From NCBI RefSeq assembly GCF_023502205.1, contig NZ_JAMFLG010000017.1, positions 38,678 to 102,677 of the forward strand: a stretch of DNA of 64,000 bases. Direction: 5' to 3'. Positions within the stretch are counted from its first letter, which is position 1; each line of letters opens with the position of its first letter. Under the pieces are notes generated by a model. That model did no database searches. It saw only the letters and a program-made list of their open reading frames with translations, and had not been told where the DNA came from. Source of the DNA: Aquiflexum sp. TKW24L (GTDB lineage Bacteria; Bacteroidota; Bacteroidia; Cytophagales; Cyclobacteriaceae). The position numbers and the translations under genes are program-made. Shown one piece after another: positions 18,785 to 26,722 of this stretch.

Positions 18785-18844
18785 AAGAGTTATTCAGCTA
18801 TTAAAATCGCATTCCAATCTAAAAACAAATCACTATTCTTTATC

Positions 18845-18852
18845 TATATTTG
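18845..18852 (+). promoter_or_regulatory. Predicted -7 element of the acyl-CoA-binding protein gene
   Basis: TATATTTG is a perfect TAnnTTTG, 29 bases before the ATG at 18882. No clear TTTG lies 19-21 bases upstream. Confidence 0.45.
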
Positions 18853-18881
18853 GAAACTTTAAATTAAAATCGAGTTTACTT

Positions 18882-19142
18882 ATGGAAGCAAACACACTTG
18901 AATCAGCAGTCGCGTTGACTAAAAAATTTACAAGCAAACCATCAAACGAAGAACTTCTAAAACTTTACAGCCTTTACAAACAAGCAACCGAGGGTGATAA
19001 CAAAGAAGAAAGACCTGGAGGATTTGACTTTGTAGCAGCTGCAAAATACAATTCTTGGTCGGCTTTAAATGGAAAATCCAAAGAAGATGCGACTTCAGAA
19101 TACGTAGATTTGGTCAATACACTAGCAACAAAATATATGTAA
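18882..19142 (+). CDS. Acyl-CoA-binding protein
   Basis: 86 residues, the normal length of free ACBP. An open frame extends 43 codons upstream but crosses the gltA terminator and the predicted promoter, so the ATG at 18882 is chosen. Family residues are visible: LLKLYSLYKQATEGD, the conserved Pro-Gly (RPGGFDF), and KYNSWSALNGKSKEDA with the CoA-binding Lys and Trp, followed by the conserved Tyr in SEYVDLV. It binds medium- and long-chain acyl-CoA in the cytosol. ACBPs are mainly eukaryotic and patchy in bacteria. Its place after citrate synthase may be chance. Confidence 0.93.
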   Translation: MEANTLESAVALTKKFTSKPSNEELLKLYSLYKQATEGDNKEERPGGFDFVAAAKYNSWSALNGKSKEDATSEYVDLVNTLATKYM

Positions 19143-19228
19143 TTCGTATCGAAATTACCCGAAACAGAATAATAATTTAAAAAAAGCTTATTTTTTTGGA
19201 AGATATTCTAAAATCTTTGAATCCAAGC

Positions 19229-19259
19229 TTGCGGGCTAAAGATATTTATATTACCTTTG
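19229..19259 (+). promoter_or_regulatory. Predicted promoter of the RNA helicase gene
   Basis: TTG (19229-19231), 20 bases, then TACCTTTG (19252-19259), a perfect TAnnTTTG. The implied transcription start near 19266 gives a 5' leader of about 100 bases before the ATG at 19368, unusually long for this window. Confidence 0.55.
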
Positions 19260-19295
19260 CACCCGAATAATAATATAATATTTTTCTAACCGTGG

Positions 19296-19362
19296 GTTTC
19301 CTTACTGTCGCTTGACTTGGGTTGATTCAAAGAAATACATGGTCTAGAAGAAGTAAGGAAAC
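19296..19362 (+). promoter_or_regulatory. Leader hairpin covering the ribosome-binding site of the RNA helicase
   Basis: GTTTCCTTACT (19296-19306) is perfectly complementary to AGTAAGGAAAC (19352-19362), an 11-bp pairing closing a 45-base loop. The downstream arm contains AAGGA, a Shine-Dalgarno-like site eight bases before the ATG at 19368. If the pairing forms, it would hide the ribosome-binding site. This suggests autoregulation by the helicase or temperature control, as known for other cold-shock genes. Seen directly; the function is inference. Confidence 0.5.
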
Positions 19363-19367
19363 ATTTC

Positions 19368-21200
19368 ATGGAAAAAGAATTAACATTCTCAGACCTTGGG
19401 ATTTCAGAAGAAATCCTCAAGGCGGTGGAAGACATGGGTTATACCCAACCTTCTACCATTCAATCACAATCTATCCCTTTTTTATTGGAAGGAAAAGACG
19501 TCATCGGACAAGCCCAGACGGGAACCGGCAAGACAGCAGCTTTTGGTATTCCAATAATCGATAAGGTTGATGCAAGCAGTAAAAAACCACAAGCTTTGAT
19601 CCTTTGCCCTACACGTGAACTTGCAGTTCAGGTAGAAGGTGAAATCGTGAAACTTGCCAAATACAAAAGAGGAATTTCCTCAACTTGTATATATGGCGGT
19701 GACTCTATGGACAGGCAGGTTAGAGACCTCAAAAGAGGTGTTCAGATCGTGGTAGGTACTCCAGGTAGGATCATGGACCATATGGACCGTGGTACTTTAA
19801 AATTAGAAAATGTCGGCATCATCGTTTTAGATGAAGCAGACGAAATGCTTGACATGGGTTTCAGAGATGATATCGAAAACATCCTTAGCGAATGTCCTGA
19901 AGAAAGACAAACAATCTTCTTTTCAGCGACCATGCCCAAGCCAATCATGGACTTGACGAGAAAATATCAGAAAAATCCTGAGATCGTTAAAGTACTTAGA
20001 AAAGAACTCACTGTTGAGAATATTTCTCAAGTATATTATGAAGTAAAGTCCGCCCTTAAAATTGAATTGATGACCAGGCTGATCAGCTTGAACCAATTCA
20101 ACTTGGGTATCGTGTTCTGTAACACCAAAAGGGTAACAGACGAAGTTACTGAGGAACTTTTGGCTCGTGGAATTGCTGCTGAAGCACTTCACGGTGACCT
20201 ATCTCAGGCACAGAGAACAAAAGTAATGGCCAAGTTCAGAAAAGGACAAGTTTCTATTTTGGTTGCAACAGACGTAGCAGCCCGAGGAATCGACGTAGAT
20301 GATGTAGAAGTTGTATTCAACTTTGATCTTCCTTTGGACGAAGACAACTACGTACACAGAATCGGAAGAACCGGCCGCGCAGGCAAATCAGGTGCTGCTA
20401 TCAGTTTTGTGACAGGTAGAAAAGACATGTTTAGGGTAAAGGATCTGGAGAAATTCATCAAGACATCCATCACTAAAATGGCTCCTCCATCTGTTGCTGA
20501 TTTGATTGAGTTGAAAAAAACACAATTGATCAAAGACGTATACAGACAACTGAATAAGGTTGAAGACAATAGCTTCTATGAAGATACTATCGGTCAGATG
20601 CTAACTGAAGGATTGACTTTGGAGCAGATTGTCCTAGGATTTGCCAAAATCCAAATGGCTGATGCTGTACACGAAATGGAAGATCAAAACTTTGATCTAG
20701 ACCTTGGAAGAGGTGGAGAAAGAAGTGGAGACAGAGGCGGAAGAAGACCTGAAGGAAGAGATTTTGGAAGAGGAAGAGAAAGAGACAGAGATTCAGGTCG
20801 TAGCGGAAGCAGAGAGCGTGGTGGTAGATTCGAAAGAAGCGATAGAGGCGATAGACCTGAAAGAGCCGACAGACCTGAAAGAAGTGACCGACCAGACAGA
20901 GGCGAAAGAAGTGAAAGATCTTCTGACCGTGGACCTGCAAGGGAAAAAGGAGTTAGAGAACCGGGAATGGCCCGTCTTTTCCTAAACCTTGGAAAGAAAG
21001 ACAGAATCAGACCAAATGATATCGTAGGAGCCATCGCAGGCGAGACTGGAGTACCGGGAAGAAGCATTGGTGGTATTGATATCTTTGACAACTTCTCTTT
21101 TGTAGATGTACCATCCAAAGATGCTGAGCACGTGATCAAAGTGATGAAAAACAATACCATCAAAGGTATTACCGTCAACATGGAAATCTCAAAGGCTTAA
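19368..21200 (+). CDS. DEAD-box RNA helicase with RG/RD-rich tail and DbpA-like RNA-binding domain
   Basis: 610 residues. All helicase motifs are present: motif I AQTGTGKT (49-56), Ia PTRELA, II DEAD, III SAT, and VI HRIGRTGRAG. A low-complexity Arg/Asp/Gly/Glu-rich segment (about residues 446-530) links to a C-terminal DbpA-type RNA-binding domain (about 533-610, starting GMARLFLNLGKKDRIRPNDI). This is the DeaD/CsdA architecture, which acts in ribosome assembly and RNA decay, often at low temperature. It has its own promoter, a 100-base leader with a hairpin over the ribosome-binding site, and a strong terminator. Confidence 0.95.
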   Translation: MEKELTFSDLGISEEILKAVEDMGYTQPSTIQSQSIPFLLEGKDVIGQAQTGTGKTAAFGIPIIDKVDASSKKPQALILCPTRELAVQVEGEIVKLAKYKRGISSTCIYGGDSMDRQVRDLKRGVQIVVGTPGRIMDHMDRGTLKLENVGIIVLDEADEMLDMGFRDDIENILSECPEERQTIFFSATMPKPIMDLTRKYQKNPEIVKVLRKELTVENISQVYYEVKSALKIELMTRLISLNQFNLGIVFCNTKRVTDEVTEELLARGIAAEALHGDLSQAQRTKVMAKFRKGQVSILVATDVAARGIDVDDVEVVFNFDLPLDEDNYVHRIGRTGRAGKSGAAISFVTGRKDMFRVKDLEKFIKTSITKMAPPSVADLIELKKTQLIKDVYRQLNKVEDNSFYEDTIGQMLTEGLTLEQIVLGFAKIQMADAVHEMEDQNFDLDLGRGGERSGDRGGRRPEGRDFGRGRERDRDSGRSGSRERGGRFERSDRGDRPERADRPERSDRPDRGERSERSSDRGPAREKGVREPGMARLFLNLGKKDRIRPNDIVGAIAGETGVPGRSIGGIDIFDNFSFVDVPSKDAEHVIKVMKNNTIKGITVNMEISKA

Positions 21201-21235
21201 TCTTTAAATTACAAAGTTTAGAATGTTAATATTCG

Positions 21236-21268
21236 AAAGCGCAATCTCTTAGAGATTGCGCTTTTTTT
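21236..21268 (+). terminator. Strong terminator after the RNA helicase gene
   Basis: 13-bp perfect stem AAAGCGCAATCTC / GAGATTGCGCTTT (21236-21248 with 21252-21264), loop TTA, then T run. Confidence 0.92.
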
Positions 21269-21328
21269 ATTTGCAATGCCTGATGGAATAAGATGAATAT
21301 GTATTTTAGCAAATAATACTTGAAGACA

Positions 21329-22045
21329 ATGCAGCTTTTCTTTCATGAAAACATAACTGAGAACACATTCTATCTAGATCAAGAAGAATCAAAACATCTG
21401 ATCAAGGTTTTGAGAAAAATCCAAGGCGATAAAGTAGATTTTACGGATGGTCAGGGATATTTGTATCAATCTGTTATCATAGATGACAATCCAAAAAAGG
21501 CAGGAATCAAAGTTCTTAAAAGGCTTTTTGATCCAGAAGACGATTACTACATCCACTTGGCCATCTGCCCTACCAAAAACCCTGACAGGATGGAATGGAT
21601 GATGGAAAAAATCACTGAAATAGGTGTCCATGAAATCACCATGATGGAATCTGAACATTCTGAAAGGTCTTTCCTGAAACTTGACAGATTGGAAAAGAAA
21701 ATTGTGGCAGCATGCAAGCAAAGTTTGAAAACAAGGATTCCTAAATTGAATCCAATCTGCCACATGAAGGATCTAGTAATCAATCCAAAATTTGATACTT
21801 ACCAGCGGTTTATCGCATATGTAGATAAGGACAATAATCATCATCTATTTGAAAAAGCGAAACCAAATAGCGCTTACCTAGTTTTGATAGGACCTGAGGG
21901 TGATTTTGCCCCAAAGGAAATAGACCTTGCTTTTAAAAATTTCTTTATTCCCTGTTCCTTGGGAAAAAGCAGGCTAAGGACTGAGACTGCGGGATTAGCA
22001 GCAGTCCATACTCTTCAATTAATAAATAACCTACATCCTTTATGA
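21329..22045 (+). CDS. rsmE: 16S rRNA (uracil(1498)-N(3))-methyltransferase RsmE
   Basis: 238 residues from the ATG at 21329; a TTG three codons upstream is less likely. SPOUT-class methyltransferase that modifies U1498 in the decoding centre. The N-terminal PUA-like part has SKHLIKVLRKIQGDKV. The C-terminal trefoil knot shows LIGPEGDFAPKEIDLA and SLGKSRLRTETAGLAAV, the S-adenosylmethionine-binding loop. The stop overlaps the start of the next gene (ATGA at 22042), so the haem lipoprotein is co-translated. Confidence 0.95.
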   Translation: MQLFFHENITENTFYLDQEESKHLIKVLRKIQGDKVDFTDGQGYLYQSVIIDDNPKKAGIKVLKRLFDPEDDYYIHLAICPTKNPDRMEWMMEKITEIGVHEITMMESEHSERSFLKLDRLEKKIVAACKQSLKTRIPKLNPICHMKDLVINPKFDTYQRFIAYVDKDNNHHLFEKAKPNSAYLVLIGPEGDFAPKEIDLAFKNFFIPCSLGKSRLRTETAGLAAVHTLQLINNLHPL

Positions 22046-22530
22046 AAAATTGGTACTTAATAATTCTAGCAATTTTTATAATTTCCTGTCAGGTAAATTC
22101 AGTAGAAAATTCCGAGGCTGTTGGAGAAGAAGGTTGGTTGAAAGGGACCAATGAGGAAAAAATGGAGGAAGTTGCCCATCAGCTTGGAGGATTCAGCAGG
22201 ACAATGGTAGAAGTATCCTATCGCTACTCAGAATTGTATTGGGCAGGAATGGATGAAAACTGGGGATATGCAGACCATCAAGTGGAGCACATAATTGAAG
22301 CTTTGGAAGATGGGGTTAAAAGAAGACCTGTAAGAAGTGCCTCTGCCGAAAGTTTTATGAAGGAGACAATTCCAAATTTTGAAGAAATAATAGCCAAGAA
22401 GGACAAGGATGCTTTTTTAAAAGGGTTTACGGTTTTAACTTCAGCTTGCAATGCGTGCCATGCGAAGGAAGGAGAATCTTATATCACGATCCAAACACCG
22501 GAAATAAGGACATCTCCTGTGAGATTTTAG
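22042..22530 (+). CDS. Lipoprotein with c-type haem-binding motif (cytochrome c'-like)
   Basis: 162 residues. A lipoprotein signal (hydrophobic residues 4-14, lipobox IISC) is followed by a helical domain with a single CxxCH motif, CNACH, at residues 136-140 near the C-terminus. The C-terminal placement after a helical bundle is like class II (c'-type) cytochromes. It would be anchored in the periplasm and hold one covalent haem. There is no clear axial Met, consistent with a five-coordinate or His-ligated haem. Overlap with rsmE is probably only operon packing. Confidence 0.8.
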   Translation: MKNWYLIILAIFIISCQVNSVENSEAVGEEGWLKGTNEEKMEEVAHQLGGFSRTMVEVSYRYSELYWAGMDENWGYADHQVEHIIEALEDGVKRRPVRSASAESFMKETIPNFEEIIAKKDKDAFLKGFTVLTSACNACHAKEGESYITIQTPEIRTSPVRF

Positions 22531-22622
22531 ATCAAAAAATTACTGATTATGTTTTAATTGATGGTTACAAAAATCTAATTTTACCAGTACACAAAAAATA
22601 AAAATAATTGGAATCACCTCGG

Positions 22623-23768
22623 ATGGAATGTGAAGAAAATACGGTTGTAAGGCCTACAGAAGCAGAAATAGTTGATAATAGGCTTACTATCCTTCTCTCT
22701 ACTGATGAGGACGATGGACGGCCTGTCTATCTATCGGGAAATTTCAATCACTGGATTACCCAAGATAATAAATACCTGATGGATAAACTTTCTACAGGAA
22801 AGTATAAATTCACTTTTCCTGTTGACTTTTTATATCCCGCCGAATTGGTTTACAAATTCACCAAGGGGGATTGGTCAGAAGTTGAAATTGACAAATTTGA
22901 AAACAAAACCCCAAACAGATTCTGTAAGAAAAAATCAGGAATCCAGGAAGAACATGTAGCTAAATGGCGACAAAATTGGCTTCCCTACAGACCAAGCCAA
23001 TTGCCTCAGGTTCACTTGATTTCCGAAGAATTTGAGATTCCCCAACTCAACAAAACAAGAAAGGTTTGGGCGCTTCTTCCCCATGATTACAATACTTCAG
23101 AGGATCATTACCCTGTCCTTTACCTACAGGATGCCCAAAACCTATTCAATGAGAATTCACCTTTCGGTAACTGGCAAATCGATAAAAAACTTGCTGTCAT
23201 GTCAGATTACGGAATTGGTAAGATTATTATCATCGCGATTGAACATGCAGATAAAGAAAGGGTTTTGGAATATAATTTTGGCAAAACCCTATTAGGTAAA
23301 GGTCAGGGAAAAGAATATATCCGATTTCTGACAGACACCTTAAAACCCTTTGTTGACAAAAATTTCCGAACCAAACCCGAAAGGGAATCAACCGGTATTG
23401 GAGGAAGTTCTATGGGAGGATTGGTGAGTTTATTCAGTGGGTTGATATATCCAGAAGTATATGGAAAGCTCATGATCTTCTCCCCTTCCCTCTGGGTAAT
23501 CCCAAAAATCAAATTTTCTTTCTTGGATTTCTTTGACCCGATGGAAACCAAAATATACCTATATGCCGGTGGACAAGAAAGTGTGACAATGGTCTCCCAT
23601 ATCAAAAAATTTAAGAAAAGACTCCTTAAAAGAAATACACTGGCGGAGAAAATGGAAATCCAACTCAGTATCAATGAGAAGGGAAAACACAGTGAGACTT
23701 TTTGGAGTGATGAGTTTCCAAAAGCTATAGAATGGCTTTTCTTCAGTAATCGAAAAGGTGACATCTAG
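22623..23768 (+). CDS. Esterase with N-terminal glycogen-binding-like (E-set) domain
   Basis: 381 residues from the ATG at 22623; a TTG five codons upstream is possible. The N-terminal 100 residues resemble an E-set/AMPK glycogen-binding-like fold (VYLSGNFNHW, then a strand-rich stretch). The rest is an alpha/beta hydrolase of the putative esterase D/Fes type: nucleophile Ser263 in GGSSMGG, likely base His in GKHSETFW, preceded by YPVLYLQDAQNLF. No signal peptide is visible, so it is probably cytosolic. This architecture resembles carbohydrate or siderophore esterases; the substrate is unknown. Confidence 0.85.
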   Translation: MECEENTVVRPTEAEIVDNRLTILLSTDEDDGRPVYLSGNFNHWITQDNKYLMDKLSTGKYKFTFPVDFLYPAELVYKFTKGDWSEVEIDKFENKTPNRFCKKKSGIQEEHVAKWRQNWLPYRPSQLPQVHLISEEFEIPQLNKTRKVWALLPHDYNTSEDHYPVLYLQDAQNLFNENSPFGNWQIDKKLAVMSDYGIGKIIIIAIEHADKERVLEYNFGKTLLGKGQGKEYIRFLTDTLKPFVDKNFRTKPERESTGIGGSSMGGLVSLFSGLIYPEVYGKLMIFSPSLWVIPKIKFSFLDFFDPMETKIYLYAGGQESVTMVSHIKKFKKRLLKRNTLAEKMEIQLSINEKGKHSETFWSDEFPKAIEWLFFSNRKGDI

Positions 23769-23932
23769 AAAATCAAATTTTAAGGTCAATAGATAGCCAA
23801 ACTTTCATATAAATTCTTACCTTTTTAAAAATCATAAATCAGAACCTGTAGTTGCACTTGTTGTAGGTCTTATGGTCGTCATGATTTCAATAACCCAAAC
23901 AGGATTAACCCTAACCATTTTCACATTTACAA

Positions 23933-25360
23933 ATGAAAATAACTACCGTAAAATCTTCTGAAAATTTCAAAGGCTTGGTCATCATTCCTTTTTTTGAAAA
24001 AGAAGAAAGTGAACAAGCCTTTTCTTTTGAGTCATTCAGGATTTCCAAAAATCTGTTTTCCGGAAAAAAAGACAGCCAATTCATAGTAGAAGATAAGGAT
24101 TCCGATCAGGTCTTTCTTATGGTTGGACTTGGAAAAGAACCGAATTACAAAACTATCAAGACAGCATTCAGACGATTGACCGCTAAACAGGAACATCTCT
24201 TTGAAAAAAAGGTGTTGGTAAGGCTAAATGAAGGAATGGGTTCAGATTTTATTGAAGCGGCAGTTTCAGGATTACTGCTTGGAACCTACCGACTAGGTCA
24301 CTATAAGCAAACGGAAAAAGGGCCTAAAAACTGGTCAAAGGTCAATATCTCTGTTTTGTCAGAAGATAAGGAATCAAAAAAAGCAATTGAAAAAGGCCAA
24401 AAAATTGCAGAAGCCCAGATCGAAACATTCAATTTAGTGGATTTGCCCCCTAATAAAGTCACGCCAAAATACCTTGCAGATTGGGCAGAGGATGCCGGGA
24501 AAAAGTTTGGCTTTGATGTCAAAGTCCTTGACAGAAAGAAAGCTGAAAAAGAAAACCTAAAAGCATTTTTGGCGGTGGGTCAGGGAAGCCATAGAGAACC
24601 CCAGTTTATCATCATGAAATACAAGTCCAAAGCCGCAAAACAACATATTGGGTTGGTGGGCAAAGGAGTCACATTTGATACCGGTGGATTGAATATCAAA
24701 ACCCAGGGCATGGTTCAGATGAAATGCGACATGGGTGGTGCCGCTACTGTTTTAGGTGCTATGCAATTGATTGCTGACCTCAAATTGGCGGTAAACGTCA
24801 CCGCAATTGTTCCCTGTGTTGAAAATGCCATTGACAGCCACTCATTTTTGCCTTCTGATGTCATAGGAAGCTATAGTGGCAAAACTATAGAGGTCATCGA
24901 TACCGATGCCGAGGGAAGGTTGATTTTGGCCGATGGCCTCTCCTACTTGATCCAAAATTTCAAACCTGATACAGTGATTGATTTTGCTACTTTGACAGGA
25001 AGTGCAGTCGGAACTTTTGGCTATGAGTGTGCAGCGTTGTTTTCCAAAAATGAAGCTTTGCTAAAAAATCTTCAGCAATGCGGTGAAAGTATTGGCGAAA
25101 GGCTGTGGCCACTACCGATGTGGGATGAATACAAAACCGAGATGGATTCCGAAATTGCGGATATTAAAAATTTCCATGGCAAGCCCATTGCCGGTGCCAT
25201 TACAGCAGCCAAGTTTTTGGAATATTTCACAGACAGTCATACCTCATGGGCACATATAGACATTGCTGGAACTGCATTCGGTGATTCTGAATTTGCAAAA
25301 ACAAAGCATGCCACTGCATATGGTGTACATTTATTGATTAAATTGTTAGAAAATCTTTAG
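23933..25360 (+). CDS. Leucyl aminopeptidase, M17 family
   Basis: 475 residues. Cytosolic two-zinc aminopeptidase that releases N-terminal residues from peptides. Metal- and substrate-binding signatures are intact: GKGVTFDTGGLNIK, MKCDMGGAAT and TDAEGRLILADGLSY, where NTDAEGR of other members reads DTDAEGR. The N-terminal domain is shorter and more divergent than in E. coli PepA. Three bases separate its stop from the ATP-grasp gene, so the two are co-transcribed. Confidence 0.94.
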   Translation: MKITTVKSSENFKGLVIIPFFEKEESEQAFSFESFRISKNLFSGKKDSQFIVEDKDSDQVFLMVGLGKEPNYKTIKTAFRRLTAKQEHLFEKKVLVRLNEGMGSDFIEAAVSGLLLGTYRLGHYKQTEKGPKNWSKVNISVLSEDKESKKAIEKGQKIAEAQIETFNLVDLPPNKVTPKYLADWAEDAGKKFGFDVKVLDRKKAEKENLKAFLAVGQGSHREPQFIIMKYKSKAAKQHIGLVGKGVTFDTGGLNIKTQGMVQMKCDMGGAATVLGAMQLIADLKLAVNVTAIVPCVENAIDSHSFLPSDVIGSYSGKTIEVIDTDAEGRLILADGLSYLIQNFKPDTVIDFATLTGSAVGTFGYECAALFSKNEALLKNLQQCGESIGERLWPLPMWDEYKTEMDSEIADIKNFHGKPIAGAITAAKFLEYFTDSHTSWAHIDIAGTAFGDSEFAKTKHATAYGVHLLIKLLENL

Positions 25361-25363
25361 ACC

Positions 25364-26581
25364 ATGGAAGATAGCCCTAAGACCTTTTTATGCATTTCCA
25401 ATTATTATAAAGGAAGTGCATTTTTGATCGCCCTGAAAAAAGCAGGAAACAAAGTGTATTTGATTACCTCAGAAAAACTCAAGGAAAACAACTGGCCAAG
25501 GAATTATATCGATGAAATATTCTTTATGCCGGGTCAGGATTTGGACTGGGATCTTGAAACTTTATTGACCGGAGTGGCCGGTCTGATGAAAGGAGTAAAA
25601 ATTGACGCAATTGCTGCTCTGGATGACTATGATGTTGAAAAAGCAACTTTCTTGCGTGAAAATCTTCGTATTCCCGGAATGGGACAAACAACCGGAAGGT
25701 ATTTTAGAGACAAACTCGCCATGAGAAAAAGGGCACAGGAAGCTGGAGTTTTGGTACCCGCTTTTTCAGCACTATTCAATGATGCGGAGGTGAATCACTT
25801 TGCAGATAATGTAGCGCCACCTTGGGTACTAAAACCAAGATCTGAAGCATCCGCGCACGGCATCATCAAAGTACATGATAAGGAAAGCTTGTGGCAAAAT
25901 ATCCATGAAATGGGAGATAACCGGCTAAGGTATCTGGTGGAGCAATTTAAACCGGGTGATGTCTATCATGCTGATGGGCTCAATCTGGATGGGAAAAACA
26001 TCTTTTGTACCATTTCACGATACCTTGCTACGCCGATGGAGATTTCACAGGGAGGAGGGATTTTCAGAAGCGCCAATGTTCCATATGGTTCAGATGATGA
26101 CAATTCAATGAGGTTAGCAAACCAACTTGTCATGAAGGCCTTTGGGATGAAAAACGGTGCTAGCCATACTGAATTCATCAAAGGAAAAGAAGATGGAAAA
26201 ATATACTTTTTAGAAACATCCTCTAGAGTTGGCGGAGCCCATCTTGCCGAAATGGTAGAAGGTGCCTCCAACATCAACCTATGGACCGAATGGGCAAAAA
26301 TCGAAGACTCTGTAGTGAAATGTAGTAAATACACCTTACCTAAGGTAAAAAAAGGCTATGCGGGAATTGTCTTGACTTTGTCCAAATTCCAAGACCCAGA
26401 TCTGTCCGCTTTCAATGATCCTGAAGTTTGTTTCAGAGTTCCTTTGGACTATCATGCCGGCCTAATCGTCAAGTCTAACAAGCATGAAAGGGTGAGGGAA
26501 TTATTGGATGATTATGCAGAAAGAATGAGCCACAGCCTTTCAAATGTGGTAGAAATGGAAAAAGTGAAAAAATTCCATTAA
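25364..26581 (+). CDS. ATP-grasp ligase of unknown substrate
   Basis: 405 residues with ATP-grasp architecture: an N-terminal Rossmann-like preATP domain (FLCISNYYKGSAFLIALKKA), then a central part with WVLKPRSEASAHGI (ATP-binding Lys) and the metal-binding end HTEFIKGKEDGKIYFLETSSR with Glu and Asn-like positions. The fold ligates a carboxylate to an amine or thiol through an acyl phosphate. It resembles carboxylate-amine ligases rather than carbamoyl-phosphate synthase. Substrate unknown. Direct coupling to an M17 aminopeptidase suggests amino acid or dipeptide chemistry. Confidence 0.85.
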   Translation: MEDSPKTFLCISNYYKGSAFLIALKKAGNKVYLITSEKLKENNWPRNYIDEIFFMPGQDLDWDLETLLTGVAGLMKGVKIDAIAALDDYDVEKATFLRENLRIPGMGQTTGRYFRDKLAMRKRAQEAGVLVPAFSALFNDAEVNHFADNVAPPWVLKPRSEASAHGIIKVHDKESLWQNIHEMGDNRLRYLVEQFKPGDVYHADGLNLDGKNIFCTISRYLATPMEISQGGGIFRSANVPYGSDDDNSMRLANQLVMKAFGMKNGASHTEFIKGKEDGKIYFLETSSRVGGAHLAEMVEGASNINLWTEWAKIEDSVVKCSKYTLPKVKKGYAGIVLTLSKFQDPDLSAFNDPEVCFRVPLDYHAGLIVKSNKHERVRELLDDYAERMSHSLSNVVEMEKVKKFH

Positions 26582-26593
26582 TGATAAGCATTT

Positions 26594-26636
26594 AATGGTC
26601 AGGAATGGAAATGACATTCCTGACCATTATTTTTTT
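26594..26636 (+). terminator. Strong terminator after the ATP-grasp gene
   Basis: 14-bp perfect stem AATGGTCAGGAATG / CATTCCTGACCATT (26594-26607 with 26615-26628), seven-base loop, then ATTTTTTT. Confidence 0.92.
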
Positions 26637-26722
26637 CAGTTTTTTACTTTTTTCGTTTTCCTTGTGGAATCACATTTGATTTGGTTAGTATCAAAGTAAT
26701 TTTAAAAAAAATTCTTAGCATC

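Noticed and set aside
18753..18881. 43-codon upstream extension of the acyl-CoA-binding protein
   Set aside because: It covers the gltA terminator and the promoter-like element, and known ACBPs start at the downstream Met.
20704..20985. Glu/Val-rich 93-residue frame overlapping the RNA helicase tail
   Set aside because: It is a frame-shifted reading of the repetitive Arg/Asp/Gly codons of the helicase and has no start context of its own.
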